From Crossaster papposus (Eukaryota; Echinodermata; Asteroidea; Velatida; Solasteridae), in assembly GCA_037893245.1 (NCBI GenBank), contig JBAIAA010000317.1, forward strand, positions 620,001 to 684,000: a stretch of DNA of 64,000 nt, read 5' to 3'. Positions 11,566 to 22,654 of this stretch are shown one piece after another (position 1 is the first letter of the stretch; each line of letters starts with the position of its first letter). The notes under the pieces were generated by a model. The model had not been told where the DNA came from. It did no database searches and saw only the letters and a program-made list of their open reading frames with translations. A program made the position numbers and the translations under genes.

Positions 11566-11924
11566 AAAACCAACACACACAAATTGCGATTGTTGCATCC
11601 CTGTGATTCCATAAACGCTACCCTGTGGAGACCTGAACACAACGAAGACAGGGAGAGAATAGGTTTCCACAGGGCAATGTCTAAAGGTAAACAAGGTTTC
11701 TCAAAATACTTGTAGTTTTAATACAGAACTAGGAACTTGCAAGGTATGGTTATATCGTTGCAAATTTAAATACGAGGTCTAAAGAATAGTGGTGTGCTAG
11801 GGTTACAGCCCAGGAAATTGATTCCAGTCGAAATAAAAATAAACAAAACTTTGAAAAAAGCCCCTGAGCCTCTGAAAATGTTGTACACGAGAACAAATAA
11901 AGCGGTCTCCAAAGGGATACACAT

Positions 11925-12412
11925 TTAGGGAGATTGAAGATGAATGGCAAAACAAGTGTCGGTTGATTTTGGAGAATGCGTGGTGTCGAGATTGTAGGCT
12001 GTACCCAGTATTACTATTATATGCCGTGTTCGAATTGCTGGCTTTGGCTGTGACTTCGGCCGTTGCTACGTTGTTACTATAGGTGGTCATTGTCTACCCT
12101 TAGCAACAGCATAGCAACGGGGGAAATCCCAGCCAAAGCCAACAATTCGAACATGGCCTTCAGTCATGCATAACTCAGCACTACATTATGCTTGATATCA
12201 TCCGCATAGCTACTAAAATTGTCATCAGCGCTGCCTAAACCCATATTACAGTAATAGGTTGATTTTGGAAAATTGAGGCAATGGTCACCCCTCTTCTAGA
12301 CAAATTTAGGAAAAACGGATGATTTTGGTGGAGTGAGGACGAATCAAATGTTTACATGGAGATAATAATTATGAAGATTTTGCAGGGTTGAGGATGGTTT
12401 CTAGCCACATGG
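11925..12412 (+). repeat. GATTTTGGAGGATTGAGG repeat block, copy 2
   Basis: This is the second copy of the block at 11180-11565, in the same orientation, interrupted by a hairpin MITE at 12023-12157. Further isolated words of the same kind continue to about 12790. Confidence 0.75.
12023..12157. mobile_element. Hairpin MITE inserted in repeat copy 2
   Basis: This 135-bp inverted repeat has a left arm GCCGTGTTCGAATTGCTGGC continuing TTTGGCTG, and a right arm that is its complement with few mismatches (GCCAACAATTCGAACATGGC). Further inward, CGTTGCTACGTTGTTACTA pairs with the complement of TAGCAACAGCATAGCAACG. The aligned copy at 11180-11565 has no such sequence at the same place, so it is an insertion after the duplication. 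Confidence 0.85.
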
Positions 12413-12539
12413 TTAAAGGGATACGTGCTGAAAAACTCAAACATGTTTATGTTTTGGATTGTTTACTTTAATATTCTACATGTATTTCAAACATCTGGTT
12501 GAATGGAAACAAACCTAATGTTTCGTTAAGCCTAACCAT

Positions 12540-12790
12540 CCAAAATCCTTCTTGCAAAATGCAGGAATTTACAGGATTGAGGGCACTTAGAAGTTGATAC
12601 ATCAGAGGATTTTGTAGGATTTAGACCATTTGAGGTTTTTGCCAGGATCCAGGTCATAACTAATGCTTGATGATTTAGATCGAGATTATTACTTGGATAT
12701 TTATCCAGATGAGGAATTTTGAGAATTGAGGTTATTTTGTTACTTTGTACTTTCACAAAAGAGATCCAGTCAAGGTGTAATAAGTTATAG
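12540..12790 (+). repeat. Scattered AGGATTTTG/GGATTGAGG words
   Basis: This is a degenerate continuation of the preceding word-repeat (AGGATTGAGGGCAC, GAGGATTTTGTAGGATT, TTTTGAGAATTGAGG). It carries no coding signal. Confidence 0.5.
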
Positions 12791-12929
12791 GGAACGTTTG
12801 CATGTACCAACGATCATGTGTGCAGACCCTTGTTGTAATACGGCACTTATATATAGCAGCTGCGTGTACCATGTTTATTAGCTTAGTGGTACAATTTTGT
12901 AAACTGACTGCAAGATTTGCAGGATTCAG

Positions 12930-13413
12930 GCAGTGGTCTCCAGTAACAAATACAAAACATGTTAAGCGTCATGCCTTTTTTTAAAGGAAGGAGAGGGCCT
13001 TTGTATTTTTTTATTTGTTTTCTTCAAAATGGCCGCCCGACACATTTTAATGCGAGTCATGTAGTGAACATGTCACATCCTATCTTCCTATTTGAAATTA
13101 AAACATGGCTCACCAATCACGATTGAAAACCAAAGTTCATGTGGGTCGATCATGTATGCACCACACACGTCACACCCTAGCCTTCCCATTATAAACAATA
13201 TATTTCCACAGCATTTACACAGTGATGCTAAAGTCTAAAATACGACCTTTACATTTTATTATCTTTTTAATAAAACAAATAATAAAAAATAAAAAAATCG
13301 AAAAGATAATTCAATTTATAATTTGTTTTAAAAGAAAGAAAGAAAGAAAAAAGGGCGGCCTCCAAAAAGGAAGCGGGCGGTGAGGCTAAACATGTTTAGT
13401 TTTATTTGGCCTA
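12930..13413 (+). mobile_element. Inverted-repeat element, copy 1 (pair with 48322-49730)
   Basis: The left end (AAACATGTTAAGC...GGCC) and right end (GGCGGCCTCC...AAACATGTTTAG, then TTGGCCTA) are inverted. The body shares long near-identical runs with 48400-48640, such as CATGTGGGTCGATCATGTATGCACC and CACACCCTAGCCTTCCCATTA in matching order. This copy is about 480 bp; the other is about 1.4 kb. No transposase is present. Confidence 0.75.
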
Positions 13414-13425
13414 ATATAGTAATAA

Positions 13426-13561
13426 GGCCGGTTCATAGTTCACGCGAAAGTAAATGCGAAGCGAATTACATGGCGTCAACAATTTAAGTTTCATTGGGGC
13501 GTTCTCTGTTACATTAACGAAATCGCTTCGCAGTGACATTCGCGTGAAGTATAGGGCGGCC
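13426..13561. mobile_element. Short inverted-repeat MITE (136 bp)
   Basis: The left terminus GGCCGGTTCATAGTTCACGC and the right terminus, read on the other strand, GGCCGCCCTATACTTCACGC are inverted copies. The similarity continues through CGAA and TGCGAAGCGA. TAA/TTA lies outside both ends. The CACGCGAA word is shared with the larger element at 27012-27790. Confidence 0.8.
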
Positions 13562-14782
13562 TTTATTGTGCTAATTATTTTAAGTCGCGCAACTGTCGCG
13601 TACTATTTCGTTTGTTTACATGCGCGCACGTGTAGAAAACAAACGTTGAATTGGATGGTGCAATACTATTTATGCATTCCAATCCTCGATTTCCAATCCT
13701 CGCTTTTATTTTTTTTTTAATGTGGCTTAAAAGTTAATTTTGTTAAGCGTTTCATTAATCGCAAATTTTCAACAGATCAGACTAGTATTAATTTGTAATT
13801 AACTTTATTTCATTAATTTCATTTCTATTTGCCAGCTTCCAAAATGAAGATTTTACTTCACTTTCAATTTAAGATGGCCGTCAAGTGACTAAGGCGTATT
13901 GGGTGAGGAGCATAGGAAGTGTTATCAACAAAATCCAGAAGCAGCATGAAGAATTTACAATGCTTTACCAACATTTAAGTAGGTGTTCCTGAATTTCTAG
14001 AAAAAAACAACAAAACAATTATAAAACACCTGAACTTCAACAAATGTTACTGGCAGGCCACACCATGACCTTGCCTCAATAACCTTGTGGCAATGGATTG
14101 ATGAACGATTTTTCATAAATGGACGCAGTTGTGTTTCTCCTGTGAACGGCCTCCGTGACAAATGCGTGTTACGAAATCATTAAATAACTCATTATTTTCT
14201 CCAACCTCGCTGAATCTTTGTGCATGCATATGACAGGCGTAGGTAGCTAAAGCTAGTGATCCATGGTCTCAAAGAAACATGTACAAACTAAAGATCTGCA
14301 TATACGTGTATGTGAGGGGTTCTGGCAAAATGAGACGAAACTGGGTGCTCGGCATAGTGGAGAAAACCGCAACATAATAAATAATGGGTAATTTGTTAAG
14401 AAATAGTACGAAAGTAGTGTAACAATGTGTTTTTAAGGAAAACAAATTGCCATTTTTCATAATCACATGTACAAAACTCGAAACTTCAAAGGCCTTTTTC
14501 TTAACAATTTACTTTTGCAACATGTTGATAACTGTTTAACGGAATGTCCGATGGAAGTTCAAAAAATGGCATTGTAAGGAGAACTTTATCTTTTTTTCTA
14601 ATACCTAAGAACCCTCATTTCAACCTCTGCCTATTTTCGTCTCATTTCGCCAGAACCACTCACATTTGCGAGTGCCTAACATTGATTTACTAAAAGTAAT
14701 AGCGTTGCAAACAATAACCAACAAAAGTTACCAAATTACCAAATACCTAAATAGTCTCAATCATCATGTGAAATCATAGCAC
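13562..14782. other. Unassigned AT-rich stretch
   Basis: No gene is seen. The short open frames (for example minus 14269-14466) have no recognisable content. Confidence 0.4.
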
Positions 14783-14996
14783 CTGGGGTCAAATTCATAA
14801 AACATGTAAGCAAACAAATTAGCTTAGCACAAAGCAAGTCTTGCTCAGTCTTGTTCTTTTCATGCTAAGCAAAAACCAGCTGAATACCAGGTGAACATCA
14901 CCTGAACATTTGGTTTGTTGTCCTGTGTTTTGCCAACGAAGAATTTTCAGGCTAAGTAAATGTTTGTGCTTACATGTTTTATGAAATCGGCCCCTG
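14783..14996. mobile_element. Inverted-repeat MITE with CTGGGG/CCCCTG ends
   Basis: The 5' end reads CTGGGGTCAAATTCATAAAA then CATGTAAGCA. The 3' end, read on the other strand, is CAGGGGCCGATTTCATAAAA then CATGTAAGCA. CAGGG termini are common in hAT elements, but I find no clear 8-bp target duplication. The interior has GCTTAGC and GGTGA/TCACC pairs. A related fragment lies near 28010-28210. Confidence 0.75.
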
Positions 14997-15589
14997 GTGT
15001 GTGTTGTTATTTTCAGAAGCATATTTCTGTATCAATTTCCAACGATTTTTCAAATAAAAAATACTATTGTCCGGAATTTACCAACTTTATTTTGTTCACA
15101 TTTTGTTCGCATTTTGTTTGTGTCCTGAGCAATATAACACATTTGTTCTTCTCTGTCTCAGTATCAGATATTATGAGTTCTTGAACAATATAAATGCAGT
15201 TTCACCATTAAGGGTGAAACTGCAATTCCATTGTTCATTAACTCATAGTTTTATACCTATACGGGATAACGTATGATATACATACAGTGTATATGTTTTT
15301 TTTTAGACATGTCAATTTTATGCGACCCCGTTTGCCAGCCAATCGGAGTCGACTGACGTTATTTCGTGCAGAAATGTGGACAAAGCTACTGATTGGCGAA
15401 TTTGCCCTGTCTTTGTAACGTAGCAATTGAAAATAAAAGAAGCGATATAAAGGGCGTGCTGAATGGACAGAATATTAAGGTCAAGATGCAGTCTTGTTTG
15501 CATAATCAATCCCCGAATCTGTCCTTATATCATAGACGCTCGTCCAATGAGAAGATATTTCATATACTATGCCCGGTCCTAGAAATAAT
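14997..15589. other. Unassigned stretch
   Basis: No gene is seen. A small perfect inverted repeat, GCAGTTTCACC/GGTGAAACTGC, lies at about 15194-15223 with an 8-base loop. Confidence 0.5.
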
Positions 15590-15597
15590 TGAAATGT

Positions 15598-15662
15598 GGA
15601 CAGACAGACACCAAGACACAGTGACAGACAGCCTGACAGACAGCGCGACAGACACAAACAGA
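15598..15662 (+). repeat. GACA-rich simple repeat
   Basis: Low-complexity CAGACAGACAC and GACAGACAGC units cover about 60 bases. Confidence 0.8.
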
Positions 15663-15761
15663 AACACTTAGATTCATGAACTTATAGATTATTGTGATAG
15701 ATGAAACAATTATCTACAAACCCCCTAGTATGTGTGAAAATAGATGTGTTTCATATACTAC

Positions 15762-16174
15762 CAGAGTTGTAACGAGTCACTGATTTGTGCGACTCGAGCT
15801 GAGTCGAGTCATTTCAAAGAAGTGAGTCGAGTTGAGTTATTGGTCAAGAAGCTTGAGTCGAGTCGATTCACAGTGTCAGTAATGAGTCAAGTCAAGTAAA
15901 TAGCTCAAGTCAATTAGAGTCACAACTGGCAGTCAATGCAAATAATTTTCGCAAATATTTTTTGCATTGTTTTGCTCCTATTTTTGGGACTCAGGCATTA
16001 GCCTTCACTCGAGTCGTTCTGATGAGGGACTCGAGTCGAGTTGAGTCATTTGCCTGTATGAGTCGAGTCGAGTCATTTTAATACTCATAGGGACTCGAAT
16101 CGAGTCAAGTTGCTATAAATTGTGACTCGAGTCGGACTTGAGTCGAGTCATTGACCCAAGTCATTACAACTCTA
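15762..16174. mobile_element. hAT-like non-autonomous element with iterated GAGTCGAGTC
   Basis: This 413-bp element starts CAGAGTTGTAACGAGTCA and ends with the complement (TCATTACAACTCTA). It is flanked by an 8-bp duplication with one mismatch (TATACTAC at 15754-15761, TCTACTAC at 16175-16182). A CAGAG terminus with 8-bp duplication is the hAT pattern. The interior consists of GAGTC/GACTC words in both orientations at irregular spacing. There is no coding sequence. Confidence 0.85.
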
Positions 16175-16350
16175 TCTACTACACACTAAAATATGATTTT
16201 CTTTAAACATTTGTGGACGGTATGTTGTAATACTGAAAAGAATCAATGGTTTGTCGCAGTTTTACTATAAAAATCAGTGTGTACATTTGTTTTTATAACA
16301 CGTTCCATTTGAATTATCATCGGTGATTTCAATGTTCTTATTTTGCACAG

Positions 16351-16472
16351 GCTGGGAGCGTAAACTCCACAATGCCATGTATAAGCACCTGCTAAACTAA
16401 CCAAAACGACCTTACCCCAACACACCACCAGACCAGGCCAAGGAGCCCCTAGCCTACATCAGAATGGCACAG
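16351..16472 (+). other. Candidate 5' leader exon with start codon
   Basis: A good splice acceptor (TTATTTTGCACAG|GCTGGG) and a consensus donor (GCACAG|GTGAGTG) bracket 122 bases. All three frames contain stops early, but the last nine bases are ATG-GCA-CAG with A at -3 and G at +4. It could therefore be an untranslated exon beginning a coding sequence with Met-Ala-Gln. No partner exon is recognised. This is a splice-signal inference only. Confidence 0.3.
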
Positions 16473-16614
16473 GTGAGTGAAATACCGACAGTACAGACTC
16501 TGAAATTCCACACAAACTCATATACACTTGATGCAGAATTGTTTATGTCGATATTAGGCAAGTCTAGACCGAACACTTGGGGCATATATATCGTGCAAAA
16601 GTTTGATTACAAGA

Positions 16615-16735
16615 AATATCTTACTTATTTGAAAGTAAAATAAGAGTGTAGGCATCCAGCAAAATGAAGGTGCTAGATATCCTGTAATTGTGCCGACAAA
16701 TTTAATCTTATAAAAGAAAAAAATCACGATCGATG
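16615..16735 (+). mobile_element. TTAA-type MITE fragment
   Basis: This matches the 5' third of the 7375-7740 element (CTTACTTATTTGAAAGTAAA, GTGTAGGCATCCAGCAAAAT, GCTAGATATCCTGTAATTG). Both ends are lost. Confidence 0.8.
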
Positions 16736-17872
16736 TATCTTTTTTACTTGTTTTGATTTGTTGACCGAAAGGTATTTATCAATAGGAATACAAATTGTGG
16801 TTGGCCGGTATGAAAAAAGGATGTTTCATCCCGGCTCATAGATCATGGGCCTGAAAATTTCACTCGCGTTGTAATTAAAGGTCATTACAGCATTAGTATA
16901 TCTATTTGTTTAAATAGGTGTGTTATTTGCACTTGAAAAGTAAAATCCTCTTCTAACGTGTCGTGCTGTTACCATAGAATTTGCACGTATGTGGCATTTT
17001 GGTTATAAACTATTCACAAAAATGGTTTTACATAACCCCATGCAAAGTTGAAAGACTTGAATTGTAAAACTTGTCTCATTTAAAAACTCGTTTGAGTCAT
17101 TTTGGTCAAAACGTACTTGATATGTAAGTGTCCATTTGATATATGTATATAATATAGATACAATGTACATAACCCCTCCCATTGACCCTCGATAGAGTTT
17201 GCACACAACCAAAGAAGCGGCAGGCAGGATACTACATTATATTTTCACACTAGCAAACATGTAGGAAAATGAAAGAAAAGAAGACGACACAGACACGACT
17301 CATGTCTTGCTGTGATTCCCTGCAGAGAGGAAAATCCATCTTAAGAATGTGACATTTGTCAGCCACTGTCAAAACACCCCCACATCGATCCCATCCTTAT
17401 TTTTATCACAGCATGTTCTCTATTAAACTGATACACTTTCTTCCTCAGTAAGTGGCTTCCGAATAAAAGTGATCACAGATCTCTCGCTTCTGAAATAGAT
17501 TTTATCCGAGGAGATCTTTCCTGGCAAACTGCAAGGGCTTACATATAACACTCGACACGTGGAGTGTTGTCACTCCTCGTTACCTTTTGAGGCCGGTGTT
17601 ATTAAACCAAAATAAATATGTTGTTGCTGCCAGACACAAAGTGCATTTAACCGAGATTTTTGTTTTTTAGAATTATAACTTGAAACGTTGATGTGTTGTT
17701 TCACCTTCAGAACATGTGGGAGCGTTTTGTATAAATTAAAGGGTTGTTTATAAAGTATATGAAAGAGGCTAGTCATTGCGTGGTTGTTATTGGTAGACTC
17801 CCGGGCTGAAAGATGACGTGTTGTGTACCTTTTTTCTAAAATTTAGATCGCCAAATGATCATTATTTCTTTG
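16736..17872. other. Unassigned stretch
   Basis: No gene is identified. The short open frames show no domain. Confidence 0.4.
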
Positions 17873-18250
17873 TATACACCATTTACAGATATTGACAAAT
17901 TGTACTACCGAATTATTAGGAAATATGTTACTTATTTAAAAGTAAATAATGATTGTAGGCATCCAGACAAATGATTGCACTAGATATTCTATAATTGTTC
18001 CGAAAAATTGATTTTTATTTAAAAACAGAAGAGATCGTCAGACGGCGATCGCACAAGAAACACCCTAGATCAACATAAGAACAACTGCCCGGCGCCAGTT
18101 GAAAATGAACGCCGCTTTTCTTTTCTTTTTCCTCGGTATCCATGATTTTAAAACTTCGAACACGTCAGTTAAACAATATTTACTATAAAATACAACCCCC
18201 TAAATCCACCTGATCATGACAATTCAAGCAATTATATATTATTTTTAAAT
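17873..18250 (+). mobile_element. TTAA-type MITE, near full-length diverged copy
   Basis: This aligns to 7375-7740 from ATACACCATTTACAGATATT through GTAAATAATGATTGTAGGC and the ACGGCGATCGC segment to CAAGCAATTATATATTA. The terminal TTAA motifs are eroded. Confidence 0.8.
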
Positions 18251-18989
18251 ATAAAATACAACAATACAAACAAATTGCTTGACTTTTGATAAGCCACATC
18301 GTTTGGTTGGCATTTACAAATTTTTACCGGATTTTAGTTGTGTGTGCTGCAAAATGGGCACCACGGTTTTAAATATGTTTAGCGATCATCCTAGATGGTC
18401 TAACTTAATCAAAAGGCACGCCTGTATAAAGCTGGTTAGGTTTTACCTGGAGTCTAAATGTATAAATAATTTTTAAACGAGCATCGCAGCGACCAACACA
18501 ATTTAAAAATCCTCCAGAGGCTTGTACGCAACGTAGATATGCCAATTCGACATTGGGCACATTTTAAGCATTGCATGTATCCTAGACAAAGTAACGTTTA
18601 AAATGTCAATTTATACTGTTATTTCTACCATTATGAAGTCGTTAATGGCACCAAATGCAGCGCACAGCTGTGCCGGGAATTGGCGTTTGTCCAGGGGTGC
18701 AAATGATGTGTGTATTGGCACAACCGGCGAGGGAGGTGCTGGCGCGAATGTAATCAGGTGCTGCTCGACAATAAAGACGGAAATTAGTAGCCTTCGAATG
18801 TTTGTCCAGAGCGTTGAACCAGTGACAGCTTTCATAAAAAAGGCATTAGTTGGAGATATTCTTCGTATTGTGTGTGTCTCTGTAAGGTTTGGGATTTCAG
18901 CCAGAATGGAGTACAGTTGAGTTTATAAATTGATTCGGTTTTGCCTGGGAGTGTGAATGCTTACTGCTGGATCCAAGCCCATGATGTAA
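18251..18989. other. Unassigned stretch with a 105-codon plus frame
   Basis: A plus frame at 18603-18920 is open for 105 codons, and the antisense frame is also open. The translation contains GTTGEGGAGANV but matches no family I know. Without splice or conservation evidence I do not call it a gene. Confidence 0.3.
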
Positions 18990-19170
18990 TTGGTGGAATG
19001 GGTGGCTTGTGCGTAAAGTGCTCGTCTCTCACCAATGTGGCCCGGGTTTAATTCCCGGCCCGGACTATTGTGTGAGTAGAGTTGTGAGACATCTGGTTGT
19101 GCTCCATAGTATACAATTTGATGTGGCCGGCTGCCAGAAGCGCCTTTATGTGCCAGCGGCTCGACCACCT
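18990..19170 (+). mobile_element. Probable tRNA-derived SINE
   Basis: A tRNA-like head has a box A-like GGTGGCTTGTGCGTAAAG and a box B-like GGGTTTAATTCCCGG at 19044-19058, spaced as in a tRNA. A non-tRNA body follows, ending near GCGCCTTTATGTGCC. It is strongly diverged from a functional tRNA. Confidence 0.5.
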
Positions 19171-19209
19171 TTTAGCCGCGTTCTTAACATTCAGCACCCC
19201 AATGATTAG

Positions 19210-19749
19210 CCTCCCAAATTGTTAGTCATTATTAATTCAGTATTGCCTGTGAAAGTTGTGTACTCTCCAAAGTCAATTTTTCGCCTGCAACTAGATCTGA
19301 ACGTGCTCCCGACAGTAGGGAATCAATCGCAGATAACCTATGTGAAGTAATTCGCGCATCCGGGTTATTCATTTCATGAAGATTGGAACAAAGTGTGACA
19401 TTTTGGTATAATTCTAGTTACATGCCATCTACATTTTTGTACCGGTATTGATCAACTAAATTATTTGAATTGTAGTCCTGATGTTTGTTTTGGATGTTGG
19501 ACAGATTTGGGCAAGTTTTGTATCATTCCAACATTGGTTTCCTTAGAAATTTGATATTTTATACAAAATGTAGGACTCGGGTGTATCAGGAATGCCGCGT
19601 CTCTATTATATCTTGTTGTCATTAAGCAAGATTTATTGTACAACCGTTTATGCTTACTATTAACTAATTAAAAACATCTGGTAAAGATGATTATTCTTAA
19701 CCTGCAAAGCAAGATATACCATAATAAATGAGATATCATCTCGGAAATT
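19210..19749. other. Unassigned stretch
   Basis: Nothing is recognised. Confidence 0.4.
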
Positions 19750-20030
19750 CCATGGATGCCGCAGAAAGCAAGAATGCCGGCGTTCGTTGTTAACTGGCGT
19801 CGGTCAGTTGTTCTCAAGTTGTTCTTGAGTTGTTCTTGTTTTTCTCTTGCGATCGCGATCGGGACTTCTTTTAATATAATTCAATCTTTTGGAACAATTA
19901 TAGGATATATAGCGCAATTATTTTACAGGATGCCTACAATCATTATTTACTTTCAATTAAGTAAGATACATTTCTTTATAATTCGGTAGTAACAAATTCC
20001 AATATCTGCAAATTGTGTATCCTACACTAA
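19750..20030 (-). mobile_element. TTAA-type MITE, inverted copy
   Basis: Read on the minus strand it starts GTGTAGGATACACAATTTGC and runs through the family landmarks to the CCGCAG...CATGG end. It abuts the element at 20031. The 77-codon plus frame here is an antisense shadow. Confidence 0.8.
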
Positions 20031-20909
20031 AGCTATGGTCACATTACCCAAAAGTAAACTGCTCGGCGGCCGAGCGGCGAGTTTTTAACCAATTCTGCCC
20101 GGCCACCGAGCGGCGGCCGCCCAGGCACCGCTTGTTTTTAGGGCATCGCTCGGTCGCCGCTGAAGTTTTAGCGCGGAGTTAAAATTTGGGCGGCGCCTGC
20201 TCACTTTCCACTCGCCGCCCAAAATACGCTCGGTGCCTGGGCGGTCGCTGCCCGGGCACCGACCTAATCGAGCGTTCGCCGCTGAGCGATTTAAGTCAAA
20301 AATCGAAGCCGCTAGGTCAGAGGCTGCCGAGCGGTCGCCGCCCGGTCGCCGCTGGGGGATCAATCGGTCACTGGGAGGCGAGTTCAAAATCGGTCGGCGT
20401 CCAGCAGCGCCAGCTCCATTCACCGCGACGTCTAGCCGATAATGGCTGACAATTACAATGACAATGGCAATGACAAAGCAAAAGCGGTTTTGATGATGAC
20501 CAGTCTGGGGAAGTCACATCCCAGGTTGCCCGTGAGAAATTTTCGGCAGAGCTTGGTGGGCCGCCGCCAGTACGCCTACGAGACACCCGCCGATGCCCCG
20601 TCGATTACCGTCCGGCCGCCGGGCAATTTCTTAAAAATCAGCCGGTGGCTGGTGGGAGACAGCCCGGCAATCGGAGGGTCACCGGTCGGTCACTGCCGGG
20701 ACACCGCGCGAAAAAGCTCCGATTTCGCCCAGTTTTGACCTAAAATCGACCAGCGACCGAGGGGAAATCGACAGGTCACCGCCCAGGCATCGCTGGGGCT
20801 CTACAGCCTGCTCGACTTTTCCAAAAATCGCTGGGCGATGCCTAAATTCCAGCAGCGACCGAGCAGGCTACTGATCGGTCGGTCGCTGCTCTGATTTGTG
20901 ACCATAGCT
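20031..20909. mobile_element. GC-rich inverted-repeat element built from CGGTCGCCGCTGGG words
   Basis: Perfect 13-base inverted ends (AGCTATGGTCACA at 20031-20043, complement at 20897-20909) enclose about 880 bp of very GC-rich sequence. The interior consists of GAGCGGCGACCG, CGGTCGCCGCTGGG and GCCCAGGCACCG variants in both orientations. All frames across it are open but encode only composition-driven arginine/proline/serine strings, so 20085-20738 is not coding. The target duplication is ambiguous; TA lies inside both ends. The superfamily is unassigned. Confidence 0.8.
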
Positions 20910-21204
20910 GTATATTTATGTAAATCTGAAAATCATAAAACAAAAATCATCTATTCAGTTTTGTGTGTACATTTCTTTCGATGGCCTGTTCCCAGTTCCG
21001 TCAAATTTTGTCAGAACACCTCGGATTATATTACAGGGATAGATATCACAGGTCTAGATATCACATTATTAAACATAAATCATCAGTTTAACTATTTGGT
21101 GTCCCACTAGTTATGTTGGTTTTTCTCATTTATTTTGCACCATTTGTTGCAAATATGGACATTCTTAAGTGATAGAAGCTCATTATTTTGATCAAGCTCT
21201 ATCG

Positions 21205-21874
21205 CGTTACCCACACGCTGGAACACGCTGTCACACGCTGGGGCAAAAATACATTGTTCAAAATACCTAAAATGTTCAGCGTTTGCCAGCGTGTGACAAC
21301 ATGTGACTGCACACGCTGGCGGCGCGCAGGAAGGTCGTTACTCACGCGTCGAACGCGCTAGACGATCGTTACCAACCCACTACTCACATTTCACTATAAA
21401 TCACTGATGCGTTCCTCACACGCTGAGCGCGTTCCTCACACGCTACTCACGGTTCCACTTGACTTTTTTTCTGTGAAAGTTCAGCGATTACCAGCGTATC
21501 AACTATTTTTAACGCGCTACTCATGCATTGGCCTAAAACTTTCTAGGGCCATAACCAGCGTGTCGCCAGCGTACACCAGCGTGTGAGTAGCGGGTTGATA
21601 ACGATCGTCTAGCGTGTTCGACGCGTGAGTAACGAACCTCCAACGCGCCGCCAGCGTGTGCAGTCACACGCTGGCAAACGCTGGAAATTGTAGGTATGTT
21701 GAAAAAAATATGTTTTACTCAGCGTGTGACAGCGTGTCCCAGCGTGTGAGTAACGCGCTCAGCGTGTTTCTTACGCTGGCCTAGCGTTGGTCAGCGTTTG
21801 CCAGCGTGTTGCCAAAATTACAACACGTTACTCACGCGTTGGCCTAAAATGTTCTGGTGTGACAGGGCCATTAT
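21205..21874. mobile_element. Fold-back element of CAGCGTGTGAGTAACGCG words, copy 1
   Basis: Two roughly 330-bp arms are inverted copies: 21205-21400 reads as the complement of 21580-21760 (ACGATCGTCTAGCG, GTGTGCAGTCACACGCTGG, GGCAAACGCTG). The right end, CTGGTGTGACAGGGCCATTA, is the family terminus. The left terminus is lost. The interior is dominated by CGCTGG/CCAGCG and GCGTTACTC words. Confidence 0.8.
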
Positions 21875-22650
21875 TAGATTAGATTAGATTAGATTTATTT
21901 ATTTGTCCACGTTAAAAACATAGAAACTTGGCATCCACTGGCCAAATACAAGTATACACAATAAATATAAAAACTATATAAATTACAAAATAAGTTAAGT
22001 TAGAAATACAAAGCAACAAAAGACAAAAGACCCACACACTAACAAAAATGCACCAGCCTTACAACACCAACCGGTCACATAAGGACATCAAGACAACAAC
22101 AGGCTGGGAATTTTTCCAACCCCCGTGTAGCCACCCGTGACCGGCTAACGCTGCCCCGACCAATCCATTCCAACAGTGCGGACAGTACATTAAAAAAACG
22201 GACCATGGCAAAAAGTGCTAACAACCCTTAGTAACCCTGCTAGCATTGTTGTTGAACATGTGAATAGCATTAGGAACAAATGATCGTCTAGTGCGGCATA
22301 GTGAGGTCCTAGGAACAGAGAGACGAATACCCGACCTATTGAATGTAAAACAATTGTTAAGTGGATGAGAGATGTCTTGCATTATTTTGTGCACTTTAAG
22401 CATTAGTCTTTTTACATACAGTGAACCAATTGAATCCAGATCAGTACCAATTAAACGCTGAGCGATTTTCCTTGGTCTCTCTAGTTTCTTAACATTTTGT
22501 TTAGACAGATTACCAAAATTACAAATCAAACAAAAAGTGAGAATACTTTGAATCAGTGACTGGTAAAAAAGATTTAAAATCCTATTGTCAACATGGAACT
22601 CTTTGAGTTTTCTCAAGAAGTACAACCTTTGATTAGCTTTACTAGAATGT
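21875..22650 (-). mobile_element. Rex1/Babar-like LINE, 5'-truncated
   Basis: The minus strand carries an RT C-terminal remnant followed by a 3' UTR and a tail of AATCT repeats (TAGATTAGATTAGATT on the plus strand at 21876-21892). It sits between two blocks of the CAGCGTGTG fold-back family. Only about 780 bp remain. Confidence 0.75.
22218..22649 (-). pseudogene. Rex1-like reverse transcriptase C-terminal remnant
   Basis: The minus frame encodes QRLYFLRKLKEFHV near its truncated start. Then come a FYQSLIQSILTFC block, the long helical thumb region, and SHPLNNCF with RRSFVPNAIHMFNN before the stop. This order (YFLRKL, FYQS, HPL, RRSF.P.AI..FN) is the C-terminus of Rex1/Babar-type CR1-group LINEs. 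The catalytic palm, including the FADD/YADD box, is missing, so the copy is inactive. It was truncated on insertion rather than internally disrupted. Confidence 0.75.
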
Positions 22651-22654
22651 AATT

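Noticed and set aside
18603-18920. 105-codon plus frame as a host gene
   Set aside because: The antisense frame is also open and there is no domain, splice or promoter evidence. It is left as unassigned.
20085-20738. Multiple open frames on both strands, including a 112-codon one
   Set aside because: Stop codons are rare only because the element is GC-rich and word-repetitive. All frames are open at once.
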